A DNA stretch of 9,146 nt from Thermoplasmata archaeon (GCA_023145185.1 JAGLEG010000291.1:1-9146); one strand, 5' to 3'; shown: positions 1-8,102, counted from the first letter of the stretch. Program-made: numbers and translations. The notes: generated by a model not told the origin, from the sequence alone.

Positions 1-3000
1 TGATCCGGGCCGACCACCCCCCAGTTCATCTTCAGCGCGAAATCGGCATAGTACATGTCCAATCCCTCGTGCCAGGCACGGCTTGACCCCTCGTCCAGTT
101 CGATGAGGCCCATCATCACGCCGTTAACGATAGAGGAAAAGGAGGTTGTTTGTGTGTTGTACGTGAAGCTGGCCTCTCCAGACCCATCCTCCATCTTGAT
201 CGTCAGCGTCAGGTTCCTGACTGCGTCAAAACCAACGAGGCACCGCGCGTTCACCCTGAATACGTAGGGCCCCTCACCCGGGCATACGTACGTCAGCCCC
301 CTGGTCTCACCTGATACGTGATGGCCGTTCAGAATAATGGCATCCCCTGCCTTGTACTCGCTGTAGAACATCTGTTTGGAGAGCCAGAGAAAAGCGGTTC
401 CCACAGGGCTGTCGGAACCCTCAGGGTCGTGGCCCGTTGCACCTATCAGCAGGTCCGCCTTTCCGTCGAGATCGAGATCGCCGCATGAAAGTGAATAGCC
501 TGTGTAATCGCCATGGTCCTGTGTGGCGAGATATGGCAGGGATGAGGAGAGCATCTTCAGATGCTCTATCTCACTCATTGTGAGCAGTATGAACACCCTG
601 CCGGTCATGAGGCCATTATTGGGGTTTGTGGAATCCTTTGCACCCATGGCGATATCTTCGAGGCCGTCTCCATCGATATCACCCGAGGCAAGCGAGAAGC
701 CCAACTGCTCGGACCTCGTGGAGCCGTAGATGGTCATGTTGGTCCCCTCGCGGATACGCAGGGTCTGGTCCGCCAGGTCGGGAGCGAGATACTTGCCGTA
801 CAGCATGTACACGGCTCCGGCCTCGGATAGGGACCTCCGATCGCCGTCTGATCTGGGCGCCCCCATTATCAGATCGGACCGGCCGTCGTGATCGATATCA
901 TCGCAAAGCAGCGAGAAACCCATTGCATCGTACGGCCACTCCCCGTCTATCCTGGTCTTTTTATCGCTGGCGAGGTAGATATCCGGGCTCCATGAGCCGT
1001 TCCCTTTTATGATATAGACGGAACCTGCCCCGTTAATGGATCCAGGTGAGGACCTCGGGGCGCCCATCACAAGGTCGTCTATGGAGTCACCATCGATATC
1101 CCCCTTGGTGAGAGTGGTCCCTAGCTCTTCGCCGTTCAGGGCCCCATGGATCTCCACATCCGCATCATTTGTCCAGAGGAAGTTTCCAGGGAAGGTTATA
1201 GGGCCGTAGAATATGAACACCTTGCCGTTGTGATGCATGTTGCCGCTGCTGGACATGGGCGCCCCGATGGCAAGATCATCCTTACCATCGCCGTTGAAGT
1301 CCCCCACACAGATCGAGGTCCCCGCCTCTATGGTCCTCTCACCCCTGATGAATTCATTGGACCCAACGGCGAGGTTCACAGGATCATCCGCCAACATGTT
1401 CGCCTTGGTATCTCCCCAGTAGAACCATACGGCGCCGGCGGTGACCCCCCATCCCCCCTCCCCCGGGCCGGTGTAGTATTTCGGGGCGCCGATCAGGATG
1501 TCCGGCAGGTTGTCCCCGTTGAGGTCGCCCACGGCGAGGGAGCCTCCCAGGATCTGGTCATCCCGCTCCGACTTGAAAGTGAGATCAGGGTCATCTTCAG
1601 CAGAATAATATCCTGAAAAGCCCTCCTCGTCCCCGAAGAAAAGGTACACTTCCCCCTCCGATGCGGTCCCTGCCTTTGTGGCGGATATCAGAATGTCCCC
1701 GTAGCCGTCAGAATCTATATCCGAAATCAGGGAGACCTCTCCGAACTTCGATAACGGCTGAGGTCCAAAGAAACGCGCATCCCAGATGGGCTTGCCCATG
1801 AGGAGGGTTATCAAACCACCAAAGGTCCATTCATCCTCGTACACCGCACCCGGCGACGATATCAGCAGGTCCCGGGTCCCGTCACCATCCATGTCCATGG
1901 ATCCCATCGATGAGAAAGACCCCCATCCGACACCATCACCCATGGCGCTGAAATCGGCCTCGGACAGATTGTGATACCGCCCCGCTGAAAAATTGACCTC
2001 GAAACCGTAACCCTCACCACAGCCATCGTAAGCGTTGAACTCCCCATCCGAATAGGGCGTCCCCACGAAAACCTCATCCATCCCATCTCCATCGTTATCT
2101 ATCATCAATATGGAAGACCCCATCCCATCTGAGGAGTCCTCCCCGAAGACCGTCCAGTTGGCGTGATCCCGGGTAAGATAGGAAGAGGAGCCGATATCTC
2201 GGCCGGCATACAGGTCCACCTGACCCGCCCCCCGCCTCCAGCTGTCAAATCCGGAGGAACCGGGGATCCCCACCAGAAGGTCGTCCGCCCCGTCGGCGTC
2301 AACATCTCCCAGCTCCAGGGGAGCCTGTTCATACCCATCCTCACCCAGGTCAAGCAGCAGATCGTAATCTTCCGGTACCACGATGTCGGGGTTTCCCCCT
2401 GAAAAATCGACCCCCCCAAGGTACAGGCACACGGCCCCTGTTGTAGGCGTCCTGAAGGAAAAGGCCAGATCCTCCTGGCCATCTCCATTGAGATCGCCGA
2501 TGGCCATCCCGTTGCCTATATGGGTTGCAGCCTCATTGGTCAGAGGGCCCCCCGAGCTGAGCGATCCAAAGAACCTCACAAGAGGGGACGACTGGCTCAG
2601 GTCCACAAGACCCACACCGGAGAGGTCGCCTGCGATCACCTCGATCTCCCATGATCCATGGTTGAGGTTCTCCCTGCCTGCATCTCCCGGATCCAGATAA
2701 CCCCCCGCGCCCTCACTTCTGACTACGATATCGAGAACTCCGTCCCCATCCAGGTCACCCACATCGATCCCGACCCCAAGATGGTCCGCCCCTTCCCTGC
2801 CGATGAGGTGTCCAAATGTGCTTATAGAGGCGATCTGGATGGTGACACCGTAGGCGGATCTGGACCTTCCATCCAGAATATATACCTCCCCGCAGTCGCG
2901 CCGGCCCTCGTTTGGGCCGTCGGCGTAAGGGGCGCCGATCATCAGCTCGGCCCTGCCGTCACCGCTCAGGTCGGCGATCGCCAGCGATCCTCCGAAATGA

Positions 3001-3362
3001 TCGTTATTTGTTGCGCCGTACACTATCAGATCCGCGTCGTGCGACCCCCATGCGGGATAGAGATCGTCCGGGTCCCTGGAGAAGTACACAAGGACAGTTC
3101 CAGGCGTCCCTTCACCGGTGACCGGGATACCCACGGCAAGGTCATCCCTTCCGTCGCCATCCAGGTCGCCGCTGGCGATGGAATTCCCCATGCCGATCGT
3201 ATCCTCATCGCCCCATATCTGCCAATCATCATCAACGCCCAGATGCTTCATATCAATGGATGCACCCATGGCAAGCGGTTCGCTTCCTATGGACATGAAG
3301 GTCGGCATGGCGATCGAGAGGATTACCGCGAGCATCAGGGCCTTCTTGATAATATGGATCAA
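1..3362 (-). CDS. Secreted multi-repeat FG-GAP (integrin-alpha-like) beta-propeller protein, C-terminus beyond the left edge
   Basis: I read the reverse strand codon by codon and found no stop from 3362 to the left edge (1120 codons plus two bases), so the gene is partial at its 3' end. The start chosen is TTG at 3362-3360, preceded by GGAGGAG with a 5-base spacer. It gives a good signal peptide: positively charged IHIIKKA, a hydrophobic stretch LMLAVILSIAM, then a polar region. The next in-frame ATG (3335) would cut the signal peptide. From about residue 55 to 990 there are about 15 FG-GAP repeats. Each has a Ca2+-binding loop such as DLDGDGRDD, DLNGDGQED or DFNGDGKDD, followed by an hydrophobic-G-x-P strand (LMIGAPY, LAIGAPM) and a strand ending in YG/FG. 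This is enough for two seven-bladed propellers; one blade (SGVGLVD, about 2600-2640) has a degenerate Ca loop. Residues from about 1000 look like a beta-sandwich domain. By family, such proteins act outside the cell in ligand binding or adhesion; the specific ligand is unknown. The plus-strand neighbour is a divergent, related protein. Confidence 0.93.
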   Translation of the reverse strand, partial: MIHIIKKALMLAVILSIAMPTFMSIGSEPLAMGASIDMKHLGVDDDWQIWGDEDTIGMGNSIASGDLDGDGRDDLAVGIPVTGEGTPGTVLVYFSRDPDDLYPAWGSHDADLIVYGATNNDHFGGSLAIADLSGDGRAELMIGAPYADGPNEGRRDCGEVYILDGRSRSAYGVTIQIASISTFGHLIGREGADHLGVGIDVGDLDGDGVLDIVVRSEGAGGYLDPGDAGRENLNHGSWEIEVIAGDLSGVGLVDLSQSSPLVRFFGSLSSGGPLTNEAATHIGNGMAIGDLNGDGQEDLAFSFRTPTTGAVCLYLGGVDFSGGNPDIVVPEDYDLLLDLGEDGYEQAPLELGDVDADGADDLLVGIPGSSGFDSWRRGAGQVDLYAGRDIGSSSYLTRDHANWTVFGEDSSDGMGSSILMIDNDGDGMDEVFVGTPYSDGEFNAYDGCGEGYGFEVNFSAGRYHNLSEADFSAMGDGVGWGSFSSMGSMDMDGDGTRDLLISSPGAVYEDEWTFGGLITLLMGKPIWDARFFGPQPLSKFGEVSLISDIDSDGYGDILISATKAGTASEGEVYLFFGDEEGFSGYYSAEDDPDLTFKSERDDQILGGSLAVGDLNGDNLPDILIGAPKYYTGPGEGGWGVTAGAVWFYWGDTKANMLADDPVNLAVGSNEFIRGERTIEAGTSICVGDFNGDGKDDLAIGAPMSSSGNMHHNGKVFIFYGPITFPGNFLWTNDADVEIHGALNGEELGTTLTKGDIDGDSIDDLVMGAPRSSPGSINGAGSVYIIKGNGSWSPDIYLASDKKTRIDGEWPYDAMGFSLLCDDIDHDGRSDLIMGAPRSDGDRRSLSEAGAVYMLYGKYLAPDLADQTLRIREGTNMTIYGSTRSEQLGFSLASGDIDGDGLEDIAMGAKDSTNPNNGLMTGRVFILLTMSEIEHLKMLSSSLPYLATQDHGDYTGYSLSCGDLDLDGKADLLIGATGHDPEGSDSPVGTAFLWLSKQMFYSEYKAGDAIILNGHHVSGETRGLTYVCPGEGPYVFRVNARCLVGFDAVRNLTLTIKMEDGSGEASFTYNTQTTSFSSIVNGVMMGLIELDEGSSRAWHEGLDMYYADFALKMNWGVVGPD

Positions 3363-3374
3363 TACATCTCCTCC
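3360..3374 (-). promoter_or_regulatory. Shine-Dalgarno and TTG start of the minus-strand FG-GAP gene
   Basis: On the minus strand, GGAGGAG (3374-3368) is followed by ATGTA and then TTG. The ATG inside the spacer (3367-3365) is followed by TAT and TGA, so it cannot start the long frame, and it lies directly against the Shine-Dalgarno sequence. TTG at 5 bases spacing is in the long open frame and gives the signal peptide. This site is what decides the start. Confidence 0.7.
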
Positions 3375-3446
3375 TTTTACAGGCCAGTAGAGGGGGCATG
3401 AGGCTCTATCCTGCAGACCTGTGGGTGTACCGAAAAGCGGTGCATT

Positions 3447-3543
3447 CCAGTGGCGATTTTAACCTCTATACATTATTAATATCTTTTGGGTCACTTTATG
3501 GATGACCGTATCTTATGTCAGCCTGGCATCGGAAGGCCACTGG
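3447..3543. repeat. 8-bp inverted repeat within the divergent intergenic region
   Basis: CCAGTGGC at 3447-3454 and its exact reverse complement GCCACTGG at 3536-3543 lie in the 280-base region between the two divergent FG-GAP genes. One copy sits near the expected minus-strand transcription start and the other lies between the two predicted promoters. It could be a pair of operator half-sites, but an 8-bp match in 280 bases is also possible by chance. Confidence 0.25.
3470..3490 (-). promoter_or_regulatory. Putative archaeal TATA/BRE promoter for the minus-strand FG-GAP gene
   Basis: Read on the minus strand, the sequence is CCCAAAAGATATTAATAATG: a purine-rich BRE-like stretch (CAAAAG) followed by an AT-rich box (GATATTAATAA). 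It is the most AT-rich stretch upstream of the TTG start. Transcription would begin about 25 bases further on, near 3450, giving an untranslated leader of nearly 90 bases. This is a motif-level call only. Confidence 0.45.
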
Positions 3544-3592
3544 CATAGAAAGAGGACCTTATGGACGCTCCGCCCTTGAATCCAATCCCAAC

Positions 3593-3610
3593 CACAAAAT
3601 ACTTAAATTG
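3593..3610 (+). promoter_or_regulatory. Putative archaeal TATA/BRE promoter for the plus-strand FG-GAP gene
   Basis: CACAAAATACTTAAATTG has a purine-rich BRE-like part (CAAAA) and a TATA-like box (TACTTAAAT). Transcription would begin about 25 bases downstream, near 3630, just before a GAGGG Shine-Dalgarno sequence (3632-3636) and the ATG at 3643. The spacing suits a short-leader archaeal transcript. Confidence 0.55.
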
Positions 3611-3642
3611 ATAGAATCGAATATGAACATAGAGGGATCCAG

Positions 3643-4605
3643 ATGATCCATCCTCAACCTCACAGGTGGAAAGGCATTGGAAAGGCTCCTACCGTTATGA
3701 TCATATCAATGCTGTTTCTCCTTACCCTGCTCCATATTGATATTTCCCCACTGGAGGCAGAAGCTTCATCTGTGGGTCAAAAGCAGGTAAGTCGGGCGAA
3801 CCTGGCATCATTTTCGGGCACGGCTACCGTGGAGGAGATCGATGCCGTGAGCATCTGGTCTGAGCTAATGCCACCTCCCAACGCGGGGTTTGGGGAATTC
3901 ACCTGGTTGAAGGACCTCAACGGAGATGGCCTGGATGACCTTGCCATATCCGCACCGTTTGCTACAGGATATTACGGACTTTATGGTGAGGGAAGACTCT
4001 ATATCTGGTATGGAAGAGAGGATTTCAACATCGCAGATATTGACCTGGAGAACAATAATGCGGACCTGACCATCATAGGGCATACGGTATGGACCTCGGA
4101 AGGGCAGGGCTTCGGAAAGGCAGTCCCCAAATCCAAGGATCAGATGGCAAGGGAGATAGATTCGGGAGATCTCAACGGAGATGGCTACATTGACCTGATC
4201 GTGAGTCCAGCAATTCCTATGGAAGGGGGGCGTGTCGACGTATACTGGGGAAGGGAGGAAGGTTTCCCCGAGGTGATCCAGTTATACGGCCCGGACAAGT
4301 ATGTAAATGTGTCATATCTTCCCATCGATATAATGGGCCATTATACCTGGGAAGGAGAGATCTATCATAAAACAAGGGATATTCAGGAGGATTATGGATA
4401 TGGAATGGCAATGGCCGTTGATGACCTCGATAAGGATGGAAAGGACGACCTCATCTTCTCCGCCCCTACCGCCAAGATGATCTACATCTATTGGGGCAGC
4501 GATAACCTGATCCGTCGGGATTATTATCATGATCCATACCTGATCTGGATCAGGACCGTGACCACTATTCGGATGAAGGAGAATATGGCCTGGGGCATAG
4601 TCTAG
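3643..4605 (+). CDS. N-terminal fragment of a frameshifted FG-GAP/PA14 surface protein
   Basis: The start is ATG 3643, with GAGGG seven to ten bases upstream and a TATA-like box about 40 bases upstream. Residues 1-41 form a signal peptide: basic RWKGIGK, hydrophobic VMIISMLFLLTLL, and a probable signal-peptidase site after AEA (39-41). Three FG-GAP blades follow, with Ca2+ loops DLNGDGLDD (from residue 91), DLNGDGYID (from 176) and DLDKDGKDD (from 261), and closing strands LYIWYG, VDVYWG and IYIYWG. After about residue 300 the sequence stops resembling the family, and the frame ends at TAG 4603. The fourth blade continues in another frame (codons from about 4563, HYSDEGEYGLGHS, then GDIDGNGELD). 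This fragment and 4644-8042 are therefore one gene split by one missing base. The last 15 or so residues (about IRTVTTIRMKENM onward) are out-of-frame readout. Three blades cannot close a propeller, so this piece alone is unlikely to fold properly. Confidence 0.85.
   Translation: MIHPQPHRWKGIGKAPTVMIISMLFLLTLLHIDISPLEAEASSVGQKQVSRANLASFSGTATVEEIDAVSIWSELMPPPNAGFGEFTWLKDLNGDGLDDLAISAPFATGYYGLYGEGRLYIWYGREDFNIADIDLENNNADLTIIGHTVWTSEGQGFGKAVPKSKDQMAREIDSGDLNGDGYIDLIVSPAIPMEGGRVDVYWGREEGFPEVIQLYGPDKYVNVSYLPIDIMGHYTWEGEIYHKTRDIQEDYGYGMAMAVDDLDKDGKDDLIFSAPTAKMIYIYWGSDNLIRRDYYHDPYLIWIRTVTTIRMKENMAWGIV
4533..4566 (+). other. Frame break (one base missing) in the plus-strand FG-GAP gene
   Basis: The upstream frame gives family-like sequence up to about YYHDPYLIW. 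The downstream frame is open only after TGA 4530-4532 and gives family-like sequence from about HYSDEGEYG (4563). The shift must fall between these points and needs one extra base (or a -1 shift). No homopolymer or X XXY YYZ slippery heptamer is visible here, which argues against programmed frameshifting and favours a mutation or a sequencing/assembly error. Two GATC sites (4543-4546 and 4548-4551, within TGATCTGGATCA) sit in the interval. Confidence 0.8.
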
Positions 4606-4643
4606 AACTGGGGGACATCGATGGGAACGGTGAACTGGACCTC

Positions 4644-7600
4644 ATGATCGGCTCACCCAGACATGAGGACCTGCTCAGGGGAAGAATGGACGTTGGAGCC
4701 GTCTATCTGTTATTCAACGTGTCCAGGTACAACGGCTCAAACAGATATGACCTGGAGGAGATCGCCGATTCCATCATTTACGGAACCAACGAGAAGGACA
4801 ACCTGGGCTGGGACATAAGGCTATATGACATGAACCATGACGGAAAGGACGATATATTCATCGGTGTTCCTGGAGCGGACAGCATCCTTGAGGACAAGGA
4901 GAACTGCGGGGAGGTCCTCGTGTTCATGGGAAATGATCCGGAGACCTTCCCGTACGAGAACAACGGGGAGAACAACTGCTCCAAGATGATCCTGGGCGAC
5001 GAGGGCGCCTCATCCGGCTACCCCGGCAGTTACGGCGACAAATTGGGCAGATTGATCCAGCTTTCCGATCTCAACGGGGACGGTATGATAGAGCTCCTCA
5101 ACGGGGTTCCCCAGAAGAATCCCACTGACATGAGCGACCCGAACCGTATCCATGTGGGCGCTTTGATGATCTACGACCTCAAGACCATTATCAGCTCTCC
5201 AAACAAGATCCACCAGCTGGGATACCCAGCCGATCTCTTTACCATAGAGGGAAACCAGATGGAGGACTCCTTCGGTTACTCCTATTCGGTAGGCGACATC
5301 AACGGCGATGGGGCCCAGGAGATCCTGATAGGTGCCCCCTGGGGTGACGGGCCCGGCGAGGAGAGGAAGAACTGCGGCGAGGCATATCTTCTGATCGGCA
5401 CGAAGATCACGATGGGAGAAGGATCGTTCTACGGTGAAGGGGCGGATGAAGAGGCGATCTATGCAGGTGATGGTCCGGTTATGCTGAACATATCATTCAG
5501 GCACTCTCTGGATGCCGAACCTTTTTCGGAGGGGAAGTTGCACATCGATCCCAGGGGAGTTGATATCACAATATACTTCAAACAGGGTAGCGCCTGGTTG
5601 GAAGGGGGCGAGGGCAATGATGTCAGATTACTGGGATCATCGACCATGGGTGCGTCTTTTAGGGACGGGTGGATGACGCCTTCACTCGAGTTCGGATGGT
5701 TCTGCCCATGGGAGGGCCCTGTCGACGTGATGGCGGCGGTAAAGGATGACAACGGGAACTGGATCTACAGGTATTACAGGGACCTGTTCCTGGTACGGAA
5801 GGATATCGAATTTACAGGGGATCCGGAGGTGCGCCTCGACGGGGAGAGGATGTTCGCCCCCCATCAGTGGTGCTCTCCGGGGCAGAAGATGACGGTTGGT
5901 GGCCCCAGGATAACCTACGTGGACTCAAATGGAAGGGAGATCCCAAAAGGGGTTGCCGAGGTGGGGTTGAGGCGGGATCACAATGAGGTTAACAGGATCG
6001 AATATTCCTCCCAAATATGGGCAATGGACTCCGGGATACCCGATTCCTCCCTGGTCCATTACAACCTAACGATCCTCCCTGACCTGCCCCTCATAACAGA
6101 TGATATCACGGTGTCGAACGGGCCGGATATGGGGCCAGATCTGGAATACGATCTGAGGATAGACGATACTCCTCCGGAGCCCCCGATCCACCCATATGCA
6201 ACAACTGCGATAGCACCATTCGAGGGATACAGGGTCAAGGCGAGATGGACAGGGCTGCCCGGATCGGACCTGGACCGGAATGGGTCTGGTGTGAAGACCT
6301 TTCAGAGCTCGATACAGGGAGGCTCCTTCAACGATGTCAGCCAGTACGGGGGCCTTTGGGGGACCTATTACGGAGATGAGGACTTTGAGGATATTGGCTT
6401 TGAAAGAGAGGACGACACAGTTCTTTTCAACTGGGGCAACTGGAGTCCACAGAACGGGGGTGAGGATCGAATAACGCTGCCCCCTGGTTTTTCCACCAGA
6501 TGGCACGGTTACTTCGAGCCAAACAGGACCGGGGACCACATATTCGCCCTGGACGGAAGCGGCAGGGTCAGGATGGTTCTGGATGGCGAGATGTTGTTCG
6601 ACTGGATGGACCTGAGCGGTATCGCATCCTATGCCCATGTCGATCTTGAGGAGGGCGTCAAGGTACCCCTGATCATCTATTACAAACATTTCAAACAGCA
6701 GGGTACCTCCAGCATCAGGCTCCGATGCGATGACGGAGAGAGCAATCTGGATGTGATCGACCCCTCCTTACTCCTGTACCCATCCAATTTCACGGAGATC
6801 GTCACCCGACACAACCCGGTGGAGATCTCATTGCGCTCCGTTGACTGGACGGGCAAGACCTCGAAGGGAATTATGATATCCGCCCTTACGGACGATATTG
6901 CTCCCATATTCCATACCGAGAACGTGGCAAGGTGGTACGATACCGAGGATATCACCCTTTTCATCAATATCACAGATCCCGAGTTCTACGGCGAGGCCGG
7001 GACCGGAATAGACCCTGAGTCCATCAGGTTCAGGATCAAGGGACCGAATGGACTTGACACGGATTGGATGGAGAGAGGCCTCTCCATAAAGGAGATCGAC
7101 GTGGGATACGCTGTGGAGACATCCCTGGGACTGAACAGCAACTGGATAGGTTCGATCCGTTGGATGGCCGTCGATCTATCGGGGAACATCGGAGTATCCG
7201 GGGAGGTTCCGATCGGTGTGGACATGGTTGCTCCCACCTTCAGGATACTCACACCGACCCCGGGCGCCATGATCACGGGAAATGAGGTACACCTGATGGT
7301 AAGGGTCAGTGATACTGGGGGCTCGGGCATCGCTGCGGGATCCTGTCAGTTGAAATACAGGCTGCCCGGCCAGATGTGGAGCTACTGGATCGACCTGGGG
7401 CCCGATGTGGGCGATGAGATCATAACGCTGGATAGAAGCATTGTACTCCCTTACGGCGATCTGGAAATACAGATCAGAGGGGAGGATCGAATAGGGAACG
7501 AGGGGAAGTCGGACATATACAGATTGACCCTTGAGGAGCCCGAGGTGGACCTCCCACCGATCCCATACATATCGTCCCCGAAGAATGGCATGATCTACAC

Positions 7601-8042
7601 CGTTGGATGGCCGGTCTTTCTGGATAGTGAGGGAACGTCGGACGATGGGAAGGGGGCGTTCTCGACTTTGGTATACTCCTGGTTCTCCAGTATCAATGGA
7701 TATCTGGGCGGTGGAAAGAGGCTGACGGCATACCTTTCCGAGGGGAACCACAGAATAACGCTACACGTTGACGACGGTACGGCGGGCAACAACATGAGCA
7801 CTTATGTGAACATCAGCATCAAACCCGTGAACGATACACCTCCCATGGATTGGGACGACGATGATGAGGAAGGGGGAGACAACAGAAGTGTAGGGGTTGT
7901 TATAGGCATCCTTATTCTGGTCGGGGTGGGGATCGGCCTATTCCTTCTTTCACGAAAATACAGGATGGAAAGGGGAGAGATCAGGATAGATATCAGGGAG
8001 GATTCAATGGATGACCTCCTGGGTGATGAGAAGCACCATTAG
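4644..8042 (+). CDS. C-terminal fragment of the FG-GAP surface protein: propeller blades, Ig-like domains, PA14, PKD-like domain, membrane anchor
   Basis: The frame is open from 4533, but its first ATG is 4644, which lies inside a blade, just after the Ca loop GDIDGNGELD. It has no convincing Shine-Dalgarno sequence, so it is probably not a true start. Residues 1-260 hold the rest of blade 4 and blades 5-7 (Ca loops DMNHDGKDD from 62, DLNGDGMIE from 142, DINGDGAQE from 218). With the upstream fragment this makes seven blades. Residues 275-565 are beta-sandwich or fibronectin-like. About 565-700 is a PA14 domain (GLWGTYYGDEDF, WHGYFEPNRTGDHIFALDG, LIIYYKHFKQ, SSIRLRC). Two Ig-like domains follow (from APIFHTEN, about 753, and APTFRILTPTPG, about 863), then a PKD-like domain (about 970-1065: VYSWFSSINGYLGGG, GNHRITLHVDD). 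The end is an acidic linker (DWDDDDEEGGD), one helix (GVVIGILILVGVGIGLFLL, about 1084-1102), RKYR and a short cytoplasmic tail. PA14 domains often bind carbohydrate, so a membrane-anchored adhesin is the best guess. Confidence 0.9.
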   Translation: MIGSPRHEDLLRGRMDVGAVYLLFNVSRYNGSNRYDLEEIADSIIYGTNEKDNLGWDIRLYDMNHDGKDDIFIGVPGADSILEDKENCGEVLVFMGNDPETFPYENNGENNCSKMILGDEGASSGYPGSYGDKLGRLIQLSDLNGDGMIELLNGVPQKNPTDMSDPNRIHVGALMIYDLKTIISSPNKIHQLGYPADLFTIEGNQMEDSFGYSYSVGDINGDGAQEILIGAPWGDGPGEERKNCGEAYLLIGTKITMGEGSFYGEGADEEAIYAGDGPVMLNISFRHSLDAEPFSEGKLHIDPRGVDITIYFKQGSAWLEGGEGNDVRLLGSSTMGASFRDGWMTPSLEFGWFCPWEGPVDVMAAVKDDNGNWIYRYYRDLFLVRKDIEFTGDPEVRLDGERMFAPHQWCSPGQKMTVGGPRITYVDSNGREIPKGVAEVGLRRDHNEVNRIEYSSQIWAMDSGIPDSSLVHYNLTILPDLPLITDDITVSNGPDMGPDLEYDLRIDDTPPEPPIHPYATTAIAPFEGYRVKARWTGLPGSDLDRNGSGVKTFQSSIQGGSFNDVSQYGGLWGTYYGDEDFEDIGFEREDDTVLFNWGNWSPQNGGEDRITLPPGFSTRWHGYFEPNRTGDHIFALDGSGRVRMVLDGEMLFDWMDLSGIASYAHVDLEEGVKVPLIIYYKHFKQQGTSSIRLRCDDGESNLDVIDPSLLLYPSNFTEIVTRHNPVEISLRSVDWTGKTSKGIMISALTDDIAPIFHTENVARWYDTEDITLFINITDPEFYGEAGTGIDPESIRFRIKGPNGLDTDWMERGLSIKEIDVGYAVETSLGLNSNWIGSIRWMAVDLSGNIGVSGEVPIGVDMVAPTFRILTPTPGAMITGNEVHLMVRVSDTGGSGIAAGSCQLKYRLPGQMWSYWIDLGPDVGDEIITLDRSIVLPYGDLEIQIRGEDRIGNEGKSDIYRLTLEEPEVDLPPIPYISSPKNGMIYTVGWPVFLDSEGTSDDGKGAFSTLVYSWFSSINGYLGGGKRLTAYLSEGNHRITLHVDDGTAGNNMSTYVNISIKPVNDTPPMDWDDDDEEGGDNRSVGVVIGILILVGVGIGLFLLSRKYRMERGEIRIDIREDSMDDLLGDEKHH

Positions 8043-8068
8043 TACCAAGATGAGCTCAACGGCCCCGA

Positions 8069-8080
8069 TTAACCTTATAT
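8069..8080 (+). promoter_or_regulatory. Putative TATA box upstream of the DUF2085 gene
   Basis: TTAACCTTATAT lies about 26 bases before the GTG at 8103. That spacing would place transcription initiation at or next to the GTG (a leaderless message), or give a 48-base leader if the ATG at 8151 is used. It suggests that this small gene has its own promoter despite being only 60 bases after the FG-GAP gene. Confidence 0.45.
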
Positions 8081-8102
8081 GGCCGATGGTCAATGATCGG
8101 GT

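Noticed and set aside
1146..1616. Plus-strand open frame of 156 codons
   Set aside because: It is antisense to FG-GAP blades that read cleanly on the minus strand, and shows no recognisable domain.
2658..3401. Plus-strand open frame of 247 codons
   Set aside because: It lies wholly antisense to the 1-3362 minus-strand gene, has no Shine-Dalgarno or family pattern, and its composition mirrors the repeated Ca-loop codons on the other strand.
6066..6689. Minus-strand open frame of 207 codons
   Set aside because: It is antisense to the fibronectin-like and PA14 region of the plus-strand gene, which has clear family motifs.
8060..8085. CGGCC/GGCCG inverted repeat after the FG-GAP gene as a terminator
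   Set aside because: The stem is only five pairs with a long loop and no T-run, and it surrounds the TATA-like box of the next gene.
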